Source: Streptantibioticus rubrisoli (lineage in GTDB: Bacteria > Actinomycetota > Actinomycetes > Streptomycetales > Streptomycetaceae). Taken from it: a stretch of 64,000 bases of DNA. The translations under genes were made by a program, and so were the position numbers. Positions 63,596-64,000 of this stretch are shown in pieces (position 1 is the first letter of the stretch; each line of letters begins with the position of its first letter). Where the stretch lies: NCBI RefSeq assembly GCF_024436055.1, contig NZ_JANFNH010000029.1, positions 1 through 64,000 on the forward strand. Reading direction: 5' to 3'. The notes under the pieces were generated by a model. That model had not been told where the DNA came from. It was given only the letters and a program-made list of their open reading frames with translations, and searched no databases.

Positions 63596-64000
63596 ATGAA
63601 CGACCGCATGGTGTGGATCGACTGCGAGATGACCGGGCTCTCGCTCCGGCATGACGCACTGATCGAGGTGGCCGCCCTAGTCACCGATTCCGAGCTGAAC
63701 GTCCTCGGTGACGGGGTGGACATCGTTATCCGGCCGCCAGCCGAGGCGCTGGAGACCATGCCGGAGGTGGTGCGCGAGATGCACACCGCCTCCGGCCTGC
63801 TCGAGGAACTGTCCGGTGGGACGACGCTCGCCGAGGCGGAGAAGCTGGTGCTCGACTATGTGCGCGCCTTCGTGCCGGAGCCGCGCAAGGCGCCACTGTG
63901 CGGAAACTCGGTGGGCACCGACCGGGGCTTCCTCGCCCGCGACATGCCCGAGCTGGAACAGCATCTGCACTATCGGATCGTGGACGTCTCCTCCATCAAG
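63596..64000 (+). CDS. orn: oligoribonuclease, 5' part (cut by window end)
   Basis: The first 135 codons of a DEDDh 3'-5' exonuclease that degrades 2-5 nt RNAs and the c-di-GMP breakdown product pGpG. ExoI motif is WIDCEMTGL; ExoII-type residues are in [13 protein letters not shown]; the sequence continues [11 protein letters not shown] at the edge. ATG 63596 lies 5 bp after the adpA stop, the gene order known from Streptomyces (adpA-ornA). Confidence 0.97.
   Translation, partial: MNDRMVWIDCEMTGLSLRHDALIEVAALVTDSELNVLGDGVDIVIRPPAEALETMPEVVREMHTASGLLEELSGGTTLAEAEKLVLDYVRAFVPEPRKAPLCGNSVGTDRGFLARDMPELEQHLHYRIVDVSSIK

Overview
The window is high-GC actinobacterial DNA. It almost certainly comes from a Streptomyces chromosome: it carries adpA with an in-frame TTA codon immediately upstream of orn, glmS, a leucine-catabolic acyl-CoA carboxylase operon, citrate synthase, and a modular type I polyketide synthase (PKS) with a LAL-type LuxR regulator. 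From memory, the stretch from the carboxylase operon to orn runs in the same order as the S. coelicolor SCO2776-SCO2793 region, so the right two-thirds looks like chromosomal core. No tRNA, rRNA, CRISPR array, insertion sequence or prophage gene was recognised.

Left region (1-20.5 kb): the edge of a polyketide gene cluster. A minus-strand PKS gene of at least 3,453 codons runs off the left end. It begins with a bare ACP (no loading KS or AT), then KS-AT-KR-ACP, KS-AT-DH-KR-ACP and the start of a third KS. A macrolide-type glycosyltransferase is divergent from it. After a strong terminator come two bacterial PH-domain membrane proteins, a small membrane protein and a two-component system. A type II thioesterase and a 933-aa LAL regulator follow, probably the outer part of the same cluster. 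A CCCCTA hexamer recurs in the PKS/glycosyltransferase promoter region and in a palindrome upstream of the thioesterase.

Middle region (21-38 kb): small regulators (MarR, two TetR, a MerR-like HTH) with visible operators, a DedA protein, a copper chaperone behind a CsoR-like box, an SDR, citrate synthase, RecD2 helicase and a ribokinase. Then comes a translationally coupled sugar-catabolic operon (Gfo/Idh oxidoreductase, dihydrodipicolinate-synthase-like DUF993 protein, TIM-barrel epimerase) divergent from a LacI regulator. A MarR-GNAT fusion with a perfect palindromic operator and a second TIM-barrel isomerase follow.

Right region (38-64 kb): a lipoprotein and a single-chain heterodimer-like ABC exporter. 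Next is a PucR-flanked set of sodium:solute symporter, ureohydrolase and TPP enzyme that may degrade a guanidino compound. Fatty-acid genes (TesB, acyl-CoA dehydrogenase) and a TetR regulator follow, the latter divergent from the leucine/isovalerate operon (carboxylase beta and alpha subunits, HMG-CoA lyase, acyl-CoA dehydrogenase). The window ends with glmS, a universal stress protein, adpA and the 5' part of orn.

Most genes are ordinary for the genus. The least explained items are the in-trans-loaded PKS start, the putative shared cluster box, the LacI-controlled sugar operon, the ureohydrolase/TPP-enzyme pair and several precise palindromic operators.
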